NCBI RefSeq assembly: GCF_004005995.1
Contig: NZ_CP034767.1
Coordinates: 3,512,501-3,576,500, forward strand
Direction of reading: 5' to 3'
DNA length: 64,000 nucleotides
Source of the DNA: Devosia sp. 1566
GTDB taxonomy: Bacteria > Pseudomonadota > Alphaproteobacteria > Rhizobiales > Devosiaceae
The notes below the pieces were generated by a model. The model ran no database searches. It worked only from the letters and a program-made list of their open reading frames with translations, and had not been told where the DNA came from. Numbering within the stretch: position 1 is the first letter of the stretch; the number at the start of each line of letters is the position of its first letter. The position numbers were made by a program, and so were the translations under genes. Below, in pieces: positions 1 to 10,279 of this stretch.

Positions 1-1
1 C

Positions 2-1543
2 ACCGCACTGTCTTCCGATGTTCCCGATTACGATCCAGTCGCGATCCTCGAGGCCACCCAGCCCATCACTGCCGATACCGACGCTCCCGAAATCAACACC
101 GATGTCTATGGGGCCGAGGTCGAGGGGGAAGTGGCCGTCAGGCTGGCAGCCATGCCCATTACCTTTGTACCGCCCCGCGCCATCAATGATCAGGCAGCAG
201 CCGAGTTCGTGCGCGCCGTGGCCAGTTCCAACTTCTTTGACGAAGGCTCCCCGACCCTTGCCTATGCCAATCTAAGTGCTTCGGTGCGCGATCTCGGCGC
301 CGCCAGTGATCCCGGCACGCTGAGCGGGGTGGCCGAGAACGTCACCCTCGTGCCCAAGACGGTCTTGTTATCGGAAGGTGGGCTCGGTCGCACGGAACGT
401 TTCCTGACCATCCGTGAAAAAGGCCCACTCGGCGACACCCTGGCCAAGAACGGCTTCACCGCGACGCAGATCGCCATGGTTGAAAACACGCTGCAGAACC
501 TCGTGCCCGCTTCGGGCATGCCGGCGGGTATCCGCTTGCGTATTCTTTACGGTCCGCTGACGCGCGAGTCTAAAAGCCTTGTGCCCTATCGCATGAGCAT
601 ATATCGCCCCGCCGGCGGCAAGGAAGGCGTCAGCCCCCATATTGCCACCGTGGCGCTGACCGATACCGGCCAATATGTCGTGGGCCTCGAACCGGATTTC
701 GTCGAGTTTCCCGAGGAAGACGCCGAAGAAATCAACGTCGCCAACCTTCCCAGCGTTTACCGCTCGATCTGGGAAACCGGCCGCAAGCACGATCTGGACG
801 ACCCCACGATTGCCCGCATCATTGGCATGTTCGCCTATGACGTGGACATGAACAAGAAGATCAGTGCAGGAGACGGGATCGAGATCCTCAAGAGCGCGCC
901 GGACGCTGAAGGGCGCACTGAACTGCTTTATGTCGGCCTCACTCTCGGCAGCACGACGCGCCAGCTCTACCGGTTCATGACGGGCGACGGCGTTGTGGAT
1001 TTTTATGACCCCACTGGAGAAACCGGCAAGCGCTTCTTGTCCCGCCGGCCGCTTGAAGGCGGCGGCACCTTGCGGTCGCGCTTTGGTTATCGCGTTCACC
1101 CCATCTTCAAGAGCCGCCGTCTGCACACCGGCGTCGATCTTGCCGCCCGCTCGGGCACCCCGATCTATGCGGCGGGCGACGGCGTTATCGAGTATGCCAA
1201 ATGGCAATCGGGCTATGGCAACAAGGTCGAGATCAAGCATGTGAATGGCTATGAAACCGCCTATGGCCACATGTCGCGCTTTGCCGATGGCATGAAGCCG
1301 GGCGTGAGGGTGCGCCAGGGACAGGTCATCGGCTATGTCGGATCGACCGGCAATTCCACTGGGCCGCATTTGCACTTCGAGATCCTGATCAACGGCAATC
1401 TAGTGGACCCTCTCAGCGTCAAGCTCCCCCGGGAAAATACGCTCCCAAGCCAGTTTGAAGCGGAGTTCCAGCAGACCATTGCCCAGATCAACGATCTAAT
1501 GGCGCGTGAACCGGCACCGGTGACGGTCGCAGCGGCGAACTGA
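2..1543 (+). CDS. M23 family metallopeptidase, 5' end outside window
   Basis: A periplasmic LytM-type zinc endopeptidase that would cut peptidoglycan cross-bridges, or an inactive activator of amidases. The frame is open to the first base, so the N-terminus lies outside the window; 513 residues are visible. The M23 domain is near the C-terminus: the HTGVD zinc motif starts at visible residue 375 and the HLHFE motif is at 456-460, so the metal ligands look intact. The part before it resembles the long spacer of DipM/NlpD-like or opacity-associated peptidases, which I cannot assign more closely. The gene ends shortly before a convergent VOC gene. Catalytic activity is inferred from the motifs. 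Confidence 0.9.
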   Translation, partial: TALSSDVPDYDPVAILEATQPITADTDAPEINTDVYGAEVEGEVAVRLAAMPITFVPPRAINDQAAAEFVRAVASSNFFDEGSPTLAYANLSASVRDLGAASDPGTLSGVAENVTLVPKTVLLSEGGLGRTERFLTIREKGPLGDTLAKNGFTATQIAMVENTLQNLVPASGMPAGIRLRILYGPLTRESKSLVPYRMSIYRPAGGKEGVSPHIATVALTDTGQYVVGLEPDFVEFPEEDAEEINVANLPSVYRSIWETGRKHDLDDPTIARIIGMFAYDVDMNKKISAGDGIEILKSAPDAEGRTELLYVGLTLGSTTRQLYRFMTGDGVVDFYDPTGETGKRFLSRRPLEGGGTLRSRFGYRVHPIFKSRRLHTGVDLAARSGTPIYAAGDGVIEYAKWQSGYGNKVEIKHVNGYETAYGHMSRFADGMKPGVRVRQGQVIGYVGSTGNSTGPHLHFEILINGNLVDPLSVKLPRENTLPSQFEAEFQQTIAQINDLMAREPAPVTVAAAN

Positions 1544-1561
1544 TCCCGCCGACGCGGCGCC

Positions 1562-1903
1562 TCACTCCGGCCGTACGACCCATACGGCCATTTCATTGCC
1601 TCCCGGTTCACGGAAGTGAAAGCGCCGTCCGCCAGGAAAGTCGAAAGGATCGCGGGTGATGGTTCCGCCCGCAGCCCGCACTCGGGCTTCGGCCGCATCG
1701 AGATCATCGGTGCGAACAATCGCCATTGTTGCGGCCGAGCGCTCGGGAGATTGATCCACTCCACCCTCGATCCCCGCATCTTGCAGCGCGGCATAATCAG
1801 AACCAAAAGCCAGGCTGCCCCACCCAAATGCCGCCTGAAAAAAGGCGGTAGTGGCGGCGCGATTGGAAGTCGGAAACTCGATGTAGTCGATGTGGTCGGT
1901 CAT
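1562..1903 (-). CDS. VOC (glyoxalase/bleomycin-resistance) family protein
   Basis: A 113-residue single-domain vicinal-oxygen-chelate protein. It has the typical start (DHIDYIEFPTSN), a central alanine-rich segment, and the closing signature FHFREPGGNEMAVW, in which the glutamate is a usual metal ligand. The family includes glyoxalases, extradiol dioxygenases and antibiotic-binding proteins; the substrate cannot be read from sequence. It lies on the minus strand downstream of clpB but is separated from it by a terminator-like hairpin, so it is probably transcribed from its own promoter or by readthrough. Confidence 0.8.
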   Translation of the reverse strand: MTDHIDYIEFPTSNRAATTAFFQAAFGWGSLAFGSDYAALQDAGIEGGVDQSPERSAATMAIVRTDDLDAAEARVRAAGGTITRDPFDFPGGRRFHFREPGGNEMAVWVVRPE

Positions 1904-1953
1904 CGTGCGGCCCCCGTTTAGTTTCCATTATGGTCGCAGCCGGGACAAACGCA

Positions 1954-1977
1954 AAGGCCGGTCTCTCGACCGGCCTT
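1954..1977 (-). terminator. Hairpin terminator after clpB
   Basis: A perfect 9-bp stem (AAGGCCGGT / ACCGGCCTT) with a 6-base loop lies 17 bases past the clpB stop. On the minus strand it is followed only by a short T run (TTTGCG), so it is a moderate intrinsic terminator. Confidence 0.65.
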
Positions 1978-1994
1978 CACCACTCTTAGGCTGC

Positions 1995-4613
1995 TCACGC
2001 GGCCGCTTCGGTTGCGGGTTCACCGCCCGGCAGCAAGTGAATACCCTCATCATCCGCATCCACCACTACCCGGTCGCCATCATTGATCCGGCCAGCCAGA
2101 ATTTCGTCGGCTAACGGATCTTGCACGGCACGCTGGATCACCCGCTTCAATGGGCGCGCCCCATAGGCGGGCTCGTAGCCTTCCCAAGCAAGCCAATCAC
2201 GAGCACGCGGCGTAAGCTCAATATCGATGTCACGGTCCTTGACAAGCTTCTTAAGCCGCGCGAACTGGATATCGACGATGGCGCCCATATGCTCGCGCCC
2301 CAGCCGATGGAACAGCAGAATCTCGTCCAGCCTGTTGAGGAACTCGGGCTTGAAGGTATCCTTCACCCGGTCAAGCACGCGGCCGCGAACGAGGTCGACG
2401 GGATCGCCATCCTCCAGATCGTTGACCAGGATATCGGCTCCGATATTAGAGGTGAGAATAATTACCGTGTTGCGGAAATCCACGGTACGGCCCTGCCCGT
2501 CTGTCAGGCGCCCGTCATCGAGCACCTGCAGCAGCACGTTGAACACATCGCCATGAGCCTTCTCGATCTCGTCGAACAGGATTACCTGATATGGCCGGCG
2601 CCGTACGGCTTCGGTTAGCACCCCGCCTTCATCATAGCCGACATAGCCCGGAGGAGCGCCGATCAACCGCGCCACCGAGTGCTTTTCCATGAACTCGCTC
2701 ATGTCTAGACGAACCATTGCAGTTTCGTCATCGAACAGGAACTGGGCCAGGGATTTGGTCAGCTCGGTTTTGCCCACGCCGGTCGGCCCGAGGAACATGA
2801 ACGAGCCGATCGGCCGGTTGGCATCCTGCAATCCGGCGCGAGCCCGGCGTACCGCCCGCGATACGGCTGCCACCGCTTCAGCCTGCCCGATCACTCGAGC
2901 ACCCAGGGCTTCTTCCATATGCAGCAGCTTTTCGCGTTCACCTTCCAGCATCCGGTCCACCGGAATGCCGGTCCAGCGAGAGACGACCTGCGCGATATGG
3001 TTGGGGGTCACCACCTCCTGAGCCATCACGGCGTCGGGTTGGCCATCCCCATTGCTGTCCTCGGCAAGCTTGATGCGCTTTTCCAGGTCCGGAATAACGC
3101 CATAGGCCAGCTCGCCTGCTCGGGCGAGGTCACCCTGACGCTGGGCAATCTCGAGTTGGCTGCGGGAACTATCGAGCTCCTCCTTGAGCTTTTGGGAGAC
3201 CTGGAGCCGATCCTTTTCGCTCAGCCACTTGGCCGAAAGCGTTTGGGCCTGTTCCTCCAGCCCACTCAGTTCCTGCTCGAGGCGTTCAAGCCGCAGCTTA
3301 GAGGCATCATCCGTTTCCTTGCGCAGCGCTTCCCGCTCGATCTTGAGCTGCATGATGCGCCGATCCAGTTCGTCGAGGGCCTCAGGCTTGGAATCCACCG
3401 CCATGCGCAGGCGCGCGGCGGCCTCGTCCATCAGGTCGATGGCTTTATCAGGCAAGAACCGATCGGTTATATAGCGGTTCGACAAGGTTGCCGCGCTCAC
3501 CAAGGCAGAGTCCGAAATGCGAATGCCGTGGTGCAGCTCGTATTTCTCCTTGAGCCCGCGCAGAATGGAGATCGTGTCCTCCACGGTGGGCTCGTGCACA
3601 AATACGGGCTGGAAGCGGCGAGCGAGGGCGGCGTCTTTTTCCACATGCTTGCGGTATTCATCGAGCGTCGTCGCGCCAATGCAGTGCAGTTCACCACGCG
3701 CCAAGGCGGGCTTGAGCAGGTTGGAGGCGTCCATCGCGCCATCGGCCTTGCCCGCGCCCACCAGGGTGTGCATTTCGTCGATGAACAGGACGATCTGGCC
3801 TTCCGCAGCGGTTACCTCACTGAGCACTCCCTTGAGGCGCTCCTCGAACTCGCCGCGATATTTGGCGCCGGCAATCAGCGCACCCATGTCGAGCGACATC
3901 AACGATTTGTTCTTTAGCGACTCCGGCACGTCCCCATTGACGATTCGAATGGCGAGGCCTTCCACGATCGCGGTCTTGCCCACGCCGGGTTCGCCAATCA
4001 GCACCGGGTTGTTCTTGGTCCGGCGGCTCAGGACCTGGATCGTGCGACGGATCTCCTCGTCACGGCCGATCACCGGATCGAGCCGGCCTTCGCGCACATC
4101 CGCTGTCACATCACGGGCATATTTCTTCAGCGCCTCATAGGCATTCTCCGCTGAGGCGGAGTCAGCGGTGCGGCCCTTGCGGATTTCCTCGATGGCGGCA
4201 TTCAGGGTCTGCGGCGTGACGCCGGCCGAGGACAGGATCTTGCCCGCCTCATTGTCTTTTTCCACCACCAAGGCGAGCAGCAGGCGCTCGACGGTCACAT
4301 AGGAGTCGCCAGCCTTTTGGGCAGCGCTTTCTGCGGTATCAAAAACGCGAGCAAGCTCGCGGCTGAGATATAGCTGTCCGGCATCACCGGAAACCTGTGG
4401 GATTTTGGCCAGGGCTGCTTCAACGCCTGCCCGTGCCGATTTTGGGTTGCCACCGGCGCGCTCAATGAGACCTGTGGCCATTCCCTCTTCGTCATCCAGC
4501 AAGACCTTGAGCAAGTGCAAGGGGGTAAACTGCTGGTGGCCTCTGCCTAGCGCGAGGGTCTGCGCGCTCTGGATAAAGCCACGTGTCCGCTCGGTATATT
4601 TCTCGATGTTCAT
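1995..4613 (-). CDS. clpB: ATP-dependent chaperone ClpB
   Basis: A cytoplasmic Hsp100 disaggregase that works with DnaK/DnaJ to pull proteins out of aggregates. The 872 residues cover the family's full length: N-terminal Clp-N domain, first AAA+ module with Walker A GEPGVGKT at 207-214, a coiled-coil middle domain rich in E/L/R around 400-530, and second AAA+ module with Walker A GPTGVGKT at 609-616. The start ATG is preceded by AGGAG six bases upstream, supporting this start. Heat-shock control is expected for the family, but I could not pick out a convincing sigma-32 promoter by eye. Confidence 0.97.
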   Translation of the reverse strand: MNIEKYTERTRGFIQSAQTLALGRGHQQFTPLHLLKVLLDDEEGMATGLIERAGGNPKSARAGVEAALAKIPQVSGDAGQLYLSRELARVFDTAESAAQKAGDSYVTVERLLLALVVEKDNEAGKILSSAGVTPQTLNAAIEEIRKGRTADSASAENAYEALKKYARDVTADVREGRLDPVIGRDEEIRRTIQVLSRRTKNNPVLIGEPGVGKTAIVEGLAIRIVNGDVPESLKNKSLMSLDMGALIAGAKYRGEFEERLKGVLSEVTAAEGQIVLFIDEMHTLVGAGKADGAMDASNLLKPALARGELHCIGATTLDEYRKHVEKDAALARRFQPVFVHEPTVEDTISILRGLKEKYELHHGIRISDSALVSAATLSNRYITDRFLPDKAIDLMDEAAARLRMAVDSKPEALDELDRRIMQLKIEREALRKETDDASKLRLERLEQELSGLEEQAQTLSAKWLSEKDRLQVSQKLKEELDSSRSQLEIAQRQGDLARAGELAYGVIPDLEKRIKLAEDSNGDGQPDAVMAQEVVTPNHIAQVVSRWTGIPVDRMLEGEREKLLHMEEALGARVIGQAEAVAAVSRAVRRARAGLQDANRPIGSFMFLGPTGVGKTELTKSLAQFLFDDETAMVRLDMSEFMEKHSVARLIGAPPGYVGYDEGGVLTEAVRRRPYQVILFDEIEKAHGDVFNVLLQVLDDGRLTDGQGRTVDFRNTVIILTSNIGADILVNDLEDGDPVDLVRGRVLDRVKDTFKPEFLNRLDEILLFHRLGREHMGAIVDIQFARLKKLVKDRDIDIELTPRARDWLAWEGYEPAYGARPLKRVIQRAVQDPLADEILAGRINDGDRVVVDADDEGIHLLPGGEPATEAAA

Positions 4614-4818
4614 GCAACTCTCCTCTTAAACGTCCGACATTCCTCTGGTGGAGCCTGGCCCAGAAGAAGCGTCGTACGTCAGTGTGCGCCGGCTCCCTGA
4701 GGGCAGCGCCATTTCACCAAGGGATATAGGAAGGCCCGCGGCGGGAAAAAGGGGCAGGCGCAAGCTTGGGAGCGGCTTTGGATCAGTGAGCCTTAATGCA
4801 CTTCATCACGGTCAAATA

Positions 4819-4846
4819 AAAAGGCCGGGTAAAAACCCGGCCTTTT
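4819..4846 (-). terminator. Intrinsic terminator of the DUF4167 gene
   Basis: A 12-bp perfect stem (AAAAGGCCGGGT / ACCCGGCCTTTT) with a 4-base loop. Read on the minus strand it runs into TTTTTATTT, a good U tract, 15 bases past the stop of the gene at 4861-5634. Confidence 0.85.
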
Positions 4847-4860
4847 GATCTTAATGCGCC

Positions 4861-5634
4861 TTACTCAGCAGGCGTTGGCGTTCCGCCGGTCAGAAACGCG
4901 GGGAGTTCCCCGACGCTGCCTTCTTCGGCGCCGCCCGAGGCCTCAGCTCCCGCATCTCCACCGACTGGCCGGCGGCGGCGCGGCCGGCGTTCACGCGGCT
5001 TACGCGCCTCGCCTTCGTTTTCTTGAGCCACAACGGGCGCTGCCGGCTCTTCGGTAGGGGTCTCGCTCGCAACCGTCGCGGCTGGCTCAATTGCCGGCTC
5101 AGTCCGCTCCACATTCTCAGGCCGGCGCTGGCGCTGCTGACGATCAGGACGATCACCCCGTTCCTGGCGTTCCCCCCGCTCCTGTCGCTCGGGGCGCTCT
5201 GCCCGTTCCTGGCGTTCGGGCCGGTCTTGGCGTTCACCGGTTTCGGGTGCGTCTTCGTTCTCGACCTGCTGAGGCTGTGCCGGCTGGGGCGAGGAAAAGC
5301 GCGAGTTGATCTCGGGCATATCGTCGTCGTAATCGTCGCTTTCCTGGCCCTGCTGGTCGGGGCGGAAGCTGCTCTGCTGCTGTGCTGCCGCTACGATGCG
5401 GAAGTAATGCTCGGCATGCTGGAGATAGTTTTCCGCCATGACCGAGTCGCCAGACGACTGCGCGTCACGAGCTAGCTGCATGTATTTTTCCGCGATATGG
5501 GCCGCGTTGCCGCGCACCTTTACGTCCGGTCCCGTGCTCTCGAAGTTACGAGAGAGGGGATTCACATGCTTGCGCCCACCATTGCGGCCGCGCGGACGGT
5601 TCTTGTTGTTATTCTGATTGTTGTTGGGTCTCAT
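4861..5634 (-). CDS. DUF4167 domain-containing protein
   Basis: 257 residues. The N-terminus is Asn/Arg/Gly-rich and basic, followed by the conserved DUF4167 block (about residues 25-85, including NPLSRNFESTGPDVK and AENYLQHAEHYFRI). The remaining two thirds are low-complexity Arg/Glu/Pro/Gln repeats (RQERAERPERQERGERQ type) ending in a basic RRPRRRR patch. The family is common in Hyphomicrobiales and of unknown function; the composition suggests a disordered RNA-binding or nucleoid-associated protein, which is inference. It often lies near prmC/prfA, as here. Confidence 0.85.
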   Translation of the reverse strand: MRPNNNQNNNKNRPRGRNGGRKHVNPLSRNFESTGPDVKVRGNAAHIAEKYMQLARDAQSSGDSVMAENYLQHAEHYFRIVAAAQQQSSFRPDQQGQESDDYDDDMPEINSRFSSPQPAQPQQVENEDAPETGERQDRPERQERAERPERQERGERQERGDRPDRQQRQRRPENVERTEPAIEPAATVASETPTEEPAAPVVAQENEGEARKPRERRPRRRRPVGGDAGAEASGGAEEGSVGELPAFLTGGTPTPAE

Positions 5635-5949
5635 TGGTCGCTGTTCTAACTCTAAAAGTTAAGCGTCACATTCATGGCGGACCGGCTGCGCCAGGTCAGG
5701 CCAAGTCCCCGTTGAAGCCCAAGCTTCGTCTTTGGGGGTTCATCTGGCTTCATGAAAACCGAAAGCCGTCAAGCGGCGGCGCCATTGACCCTGGTTCACC
5801 ATGCGTCGCTCCAGCAATCCGCTGGAACCGCGCTGCGCCCTGCAGCTACAATGATCAGGTGGCTATCGCCGCGGCGCCCATGATGCGCCACTGACAACAC
5901 CAATAAGCTAGCCTGTTTGCCCCGTATTTGCCAGCGCTAATTTGCGCCG
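5635..5949. other. Intergenic region between DUF4167 and prmC
   Basis: 315 bases with no gene I can support. A plus-strand open frame crosses it, but it has no ribosome-binding site and an atypical composition. The stretch should contain the promoter of the minus-strand DUF4167 gene; I see no clear terminator for prmC. Confidence 0.5.
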
Positions 5950-6843
5950 TCACAGAGCCGTGCTGGGCTTATCACCTAGATGGTGCCCGCTTACCACACG
6001 ATCAAGCCCGGCCAGATCCTTGTGAACGGCAACGTCAACATAGCCGGCGCTGCGCAATATTTGCGCGACAGCTTCTCCCTGAGTGGAGCCGATTTCCAGC
6101 AGCAAATTACCGCCCGGCTTCAGCCAGTCCTGCGCCCCCGCCGCAAGGATCGGGTACGGTGTCAGGCCGTCATGCCCTCCGTCCAATGCCAGAACAGGGT
6201 CATGCTCACGTACTTCGCGCGAGAGCTTGGCTAATTCAGCTGTTTCGATATAGGGCGGGTTGGATACAACGAGGTCAAACTTGCCCCTGCCGTTTTGATT
6301 GGCTGCCGCCAGTGGCTCGAACCATGAGCCCTGCAGCAGATCAAGCCGCTCAGCCACTCCATGTCGTTCTGCATTGCCGCGGGCGGCCTCGAGCGCCTCG
6401 GGGCTAAGGTCAATCGCCGTGCCTCTCGCATCAGGCCGGGTATGCAGTACGGCAATGGGGATGCAGCCGGTTCCGGTGCCAAGGTCCAATATGGTGCCGT
6501 TCACGGGCAAAAGCCCAAGCGCCAGATCCACCAGCAACTCAGTGTCGGCCCGTGGCTCAAGGGTCGCGCGGTTGAGACGGAAAACGAGGCCATAGAACTC
6601 GCGTTCGCCCATGATCCGGCCAACAGGCTCTCCGGCAAGTCGCCGCTCCATCACCGCCCCAACGCGCGCAACATCCTCCGGCGCCACAGGCTCTCGCTCG
6701 CGTGTCGCGAGGTTGAGGGCGGAAAGATTTAGTACCCATCCCACCAGCAGCTTGGCATCGATTTGCGCGTTGTCCATCCCTGCAGCAGCCAGGAGGTCAC
6801 GCCACTGGCGCCAAAGCGTGCCGACTGTCGGGGAGGCGCTCAG
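5950..6843 (-). CDS. prmC: Peptide chain release factor N5-glutamine methyltransferase
   Basis: Methylates the glutamine of the GGQ motif in release factors, here presumably the neighbouring RF1. It has the SAM-binding motif [10 protein letters not shown] and the catalytic NPPY at residues 195-198. The first in-frame ATG (6777) would delete the conserved N-terminal helix; reading upstream gives [14 protein letters not shown] before it, typical of the family. No ATG, GTG or TTG exists there, but a CTG at 6841-6843 overlaps the prfA stop as CTGA and has GAGG seven bases upstream. I therefore propose a CTG start and a 297-residue protein. The identity is sure; the start is inferred. Confidence 0.93.
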   Translation of the reverse strand: MSASPTVGTLWRQWRDLLAAAGMDNAQIDAKLLVGWVLNLSALNLATREREPVAPEDVARVGAVMERRLAGEPVGRIMGEREFYGLVFRLNRATLEPRADTELLVDLALGLLPVNGTILDLGTGTGCIPIAVLHTRPDARGTAIDLSPEALEAARGNAERHGVAERLDLLQGSWFEPLAAANQNGRGKFDLVVSNPPYIETAELAKLSREVREHDPVLALDGGHDGLTPYPILAAGAQDWLKPGGNLLLEIGSTQGEAVAQILRSAGYVDVAVHKDLAGLDRVVSGHHLGDKPSTAL

Positions 6844-7916
6844 CTGTTGTCCTCGAGCGCCGCCAGTTGTCCGGCCTGGTTCTCGGTGATCAAGGCTTCG
6901 ATCAACTCGTCCAGGGCTTCGCCGGCCAGGATCTTGTCTAGCTTATAAAGTGTAAGGTTGATCCGGTGATCGGTTACGCGACCCTGCGGAAAGTTATAGG
7001 TGCGGATGCGCTCGGAGCGGTCACCCGACCCCACCTGCCCTTTGCGCTCAGCGGAACGGGCGCTGTCGCGCTCTTCGCGCTGCATCTCGTAAAGGCGCGA
7101 GCGGAGCACGATCATGGCCTGCGCGCGGTTCTGATGCTGGCTCTTCATCGCGGAAGTAACCACCAAACCGGTGGGCAGATGGGTAATACGAACCGCCGAG
7201 TCCGTGGTGTTGACGTGCTGGCCGCCAGCGCCTGAAGCGCGCATCGTGTCAATGCGGATGTCCTCGGCGCGAATGTCGATATCGATGTCCTCGACTTCCG
7301 GCAGAACTGCAACCGTAGCGGCCGACGTATGGATGCGTCCTGAGCCTTCCGTGGCCGGCACGCGCTGGACGCGGTGCACGCCGCTTTCGAATTTCATGCG
7401 CGCATAAACGCCCTTGCCACTGATATTGGCGATGATTTCCTTGAAGCCGCCCGCTTCCCCCGGGCTTTCTTCCATGATGGTCACCTTCCACCCGTGGCCG
7501 GCTGCATAGCGCTCATACATGCGGAACAGATCGCCGGCGAACAGCGCCGCTTCGTCGCCCCCGGTGCCACCGCGAATTTCGAGGATAACGGATTTTTCGT
7601 CTGCCTCGTCCTTGGGCAGCAGCAAAACTCGGATGGCTTGAAACAGCTCTTCGATCCGCTCTTCGAGCGGGCCGATCTCGGCCTCGGCCATTTCGGCCAT
7701 GTCCTTGTCGCCGGACCGGGCAAGCTCGCGCGCTTCCGCCAAGTCCTTGAGGGCTTTCTTATAGGCGGTGATCTCGCCCACGATGGGCGCGAGTTCCGCA
7801 TGCTCTTTGGAGAACTTGACGAACTCGTCCGGTCCCGCGCCGCCCGAAAGGGCCGCTTCCACATACTGGAACCGCGTTTCGAGCGCGTCGAGCTTGTCCT
7901 GGGGAAGAGAAGGCAT
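6840..7916 (-). CDS. prfA: Peptide chain release factor 1
   Basis: Recognises UAA and UAG stop codons on the ribosome and triggers peptide release. The 358 residues are full length. The stop-codon recognition tripeptide PAT is in [10 protein letters not shown], and the peptidyl-hydrolysis motif GGQ is at residues 231-233. The gene lies between ptsP and prmC in the conserved order lysC-ptsP-prfA-prmC, and its stop codon overlaps the proposed prmC start, suggesting translational coupling of the factor and its methylase. Confidence 0.97.
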   Translation of the reverse strand: MPSLPQDKLDALETRFQYVEAALSGGAGPDEFVKFSKEHAELAPIVGEITAYKKALKDLAEARELARSGDKDMAEMAEAEIGPLEERIEELFQAIRVLLLPKDEADEKSVILEIRGGTGGDEAALFAGDLFRMYERYAAGHGWKVTIMEESPGEAGGFKEIIANISGKGVYARMKFESGVHRVQRVPATEGSGRIHTSAATVAVLPEVEDIDIDIRAEDIRIDTMRASGAGGQHVNTTDSAVRITHLPTGLVVTSAMKSQHQNRAQAMIVLRSRLYEMQREERDSARSAERKGQVGSGDRSERIRTYNFPQGRVTDHRINLTLYKLDKILAGEALDELIEALITENQAGQLAALEDNS

Positions 7917-7949
7917 GGTAATCCGCGGCTAGTGGCGAGAACCTGCCCG

Positions 7950-10217
7950 TTACACCGGCAGGTTCTGCTTGTCGATCCACTCCTTGATGAGGTCGCGGAT
8001 CACAATCCCTTCTGCACCGTCACTTAGGGCTGCCGCAACCGACATGCGGATTGGCTTGAGATCAAGATTGAGCACCAGTTCCTTGATCGGCCCGATCGAC
8101 GCCGGGCCCATGGACAGCCGCGTCATGCCGATCGCCATAAGCGCCAGCGCTTCCACCGGTTTTCCGGCCAGCTCGCCACACATGGTCACCGGAATATTGT
8201 GCCGACGGGCCGCGTCCACCACCGTGCGGATCGCCCGCAGCCGCGGCAGCCCGACAGGATCATAGTTCTTGGCGACACGGGGATTCCCCCGGTCGGAAGC
8301 AGTCAGAAATTGTACCAGGTCATTGGAGCCAATCGAGACGAAGTCGGCTTCGGGGAGCAATTGGTCCAGTTCGAACAACAGGGAGGGCACCTCAACCATG
8401 GCCCCGAGCTCAAGGCGCGACGGCGTTGGCTTTCCCGCGCGACGCAGCCGATCAATCTCGCGATGAACGACGAGCCGCACCTGGCGAAACTCGAAGGTCT
8501 CGGTCACCATCGGCACCAAGATCTTGAGCGGCCGCCCATCCGCTGCCAACAGCAGCGCCCGAACCTGGGTGCGCAGCAAGCCGGGCCGGTCCAATCCCAA
8601 TCGGATCGAGCGATAGCCCATGGCCGGGTTTTCCTCGGCCATGGAGCGCATATAGGGAATGACCTTGTCGCCCCCGATATCGAGGAGCCGGAACACCACC
8701 GGCCGCTCGCCGGCAATCGCCATGGCCTGCGAATAAAGCTCCACCTGCTCGTGCAATCGCGGCAGCTTGGACGCGATCATGAATTGCAGCTCGGTCCGGA
8801 ACAGCCCTACCCCGGCAGCGCCGGTCTCATCGAGCATCGGCAGGTCAGCCACCAGCCCCGAATTGTGCAAAAGGGTGATCTCAACGCCATCCCTCGTAAT
8901 CGAGGGCTTGTCGCGTAGCGCGGCATAATGGGCGCGTCGGCGAGCCGACACCCGAACCTTGTCGATATAGGCCTGCTCGATATCGGGCGTGGGCCGGAGA
9001 TACACAGCGCCAGCTGGGCCATCGATGATGATGTCATCGCCCGTTTCACACATGGACACGATCGATTGCGCCTGCCCAACCGCCACCATCCCTAGCGAGC
9101 GGGCGACAATTGCCACATGGGCGGTAGCGCCGCCCTCTTCGAGCACAAGGCCCCGCAACTTGGTGCGGTCATATTCCAGCAGCTCGGCGGGACCCATATT
9201 GCGCGCAACTAGGATGGCATTGTCGGGCAACTCCTTGCCCCCCATCGCGGGTCCATCCCCGGTCAGCACCCGCAGCAAGCGGTTAGCCAGATCATCGAGG
9301 TCATGCAGGCGATCGCGGATATAGGGATCAGTCTGGCGCATCATCCGCGCGCGGGTATCGTTCTGCACCCGCTCCACCGCCGCCTCCGCGGACAAGCCAT
9401 TGTCGATGGCTTCGGACAAACGATGCACCCACCCACGGTCATTGGCGAACATGCGGTAGGTTTCGAGAATTTCGCGATGATCCGAGCTCGGCTGCATGTC
9501 GCCATGATCCAGCATCGCATCGATCGAAACGCGCATCTGCTCAAGCGCATGCTCGAGGCGCCGCTGCTCCTGCTCGGTGTCTTCGGCGATGAAGTTGGTC
9601 ACCACCACCCGGGGGTCGTGCAACACCACGGTGCCTAGGGCCACCCCTTCGGTCAGACTCACTCCGGTGAACATGCGCGGCCGCCTCAGATCGATATCTG
9701 ATCCTGGCTTGATCAGATTGTCGAAATCGGAAGTAGCAATCATTTCGGCCAGGATCGTGGCCGTGGTGAGCATCGCCTCGGTCTCGTCTTCGCCGTAGTG
9801 GCGGCGCTCAGCATTCTGAACGACCAGTACCCCCAAGGTCTGGCCCGCCCGAAGCACGGGAACGCCCAAGAAGGCGTAATAGGGATCTTCCCCCGTTTCG
9901 GGGCGATAAGCAAAGCCGGGATGGCTGGGGGCGTCATCAAGGCTGAGGGGCTCGGCCTGGGCGGCAATCAACCCCACAAGGCCCTCGCCAAGCCGAAGCG
10001 TGGTCATGTGAACCGATTCGGGTGCCAGTCCCTTGGTGGCAAACAGCTCAAGCGCGCCGTCGTCGCGCAGAACATAGAACGAGCACACATCGGCCCGCAT
10101 GTTTTCAGCGATCAGGGAAACAATCTTGTCGAGGCGCTCCTGGCTGCCGAGCGGCTCGGCCATGCAGGCGCGCAATTGCCGCAGCAGCACGCGTGGCCCG
10201 CCAATCGAATTGCCCAT
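7950..10217 (-). CDS. ptsP: Phosphoenolpyruvate-protein phosphotransferase PtsP (EI-Ntr)
   Basis: First enzyme of the nitrogen-related PTS: it takes phosphate from PEP and passes it to NPr. It has an N-terminal GAF domain (about residues 25-165, binds glutamine in the family), then the EI phospho-histidine domain with GGATAH and active-site His367, and a C-terminal PEP-binding TIM barrel with GDKVIPY and SIGSNDLVQF. I chose the ATG at 10217 (MGNSIGGPRVLLRQL) because it matches the family N-terminus; a TTG six codons upstream is possible. The other PTS-Ntr parts (NPr, EIIA-Ntr) are not in this window. Confidence 0.95.
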   Translation of the reverse strand: MGNSIGGPRVLLRQLRACMAEPLGSQERLDKIVSLIAENMRADVCSFYVLRDDGALELFATKGLAPESVHMTTLRLGEGLVGLIAAQAEPLSLDDAPSHPGFAYRPETGEDPYYAFLGVPVLRAGQTLGVLVVQNAERRHYGEDETEAMLTTATILAEMIATSDFDNLIKPGSDIDLRRPRMFTGVSLTEGVALGTVVLHDPRVVVTNFIAEDTEQEQRRLEHALEQMRVSIDAMLDHGDMQPSSDHREILETYRMFANDRGWVHRLSEAIDNGLSAEAAVERVQNDTRARMMRQTDPYIRDRLHDLDDLANRLLRVLTGDGPAMGGKELPDNAILVARNMGPAELLEYDRTKLRGLVLEEGGATAHVAIVARSLGMVAVGQAQSIVSMCETGDDIIIDGPAGAVYLRPTPDIEQAYIDKVRVSARRRAHYAALRDKPSITRDGVEITLLHNSGLVADLPMLDETGAAGVGLFRTELQFMIASKLPRLHEQVELYSQAMAIAGERPVVFRLLDIGGDKVIPYMRSMAEENPAMGYRSIRLGLDRPGLLRTQVRALLLAADGRPLKILVPMVTETFEFRQVRLVVHREIDRLRRAGKPTPSRLELGAMVEVPSLLFELDQLLPEADFVSIGSNDLVQFLTASDRGNPRVAKNYDPVGLPRLRAIRTVVDAARRHNIPVTMCGELAGKPVEALALMAIGMTRLSMGPASIGPIKELVLNLDLKPIRMSVAAALSDGAEGIVIRDLIKEWIDKQNLPV

Positions 10218-10279
10218 ATCAGCCCGACGGCCCAAGCCGCCCCTCTTGTACAGGAGCGGCCAAGGCCTCCTCCGTGGCC

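Noticed and set aside
5634..5894. Plus-strand open frame of 86 codons next to DUF4167
   Set aside because: No ribosome-binding site, odd composition and no recognisable domain.
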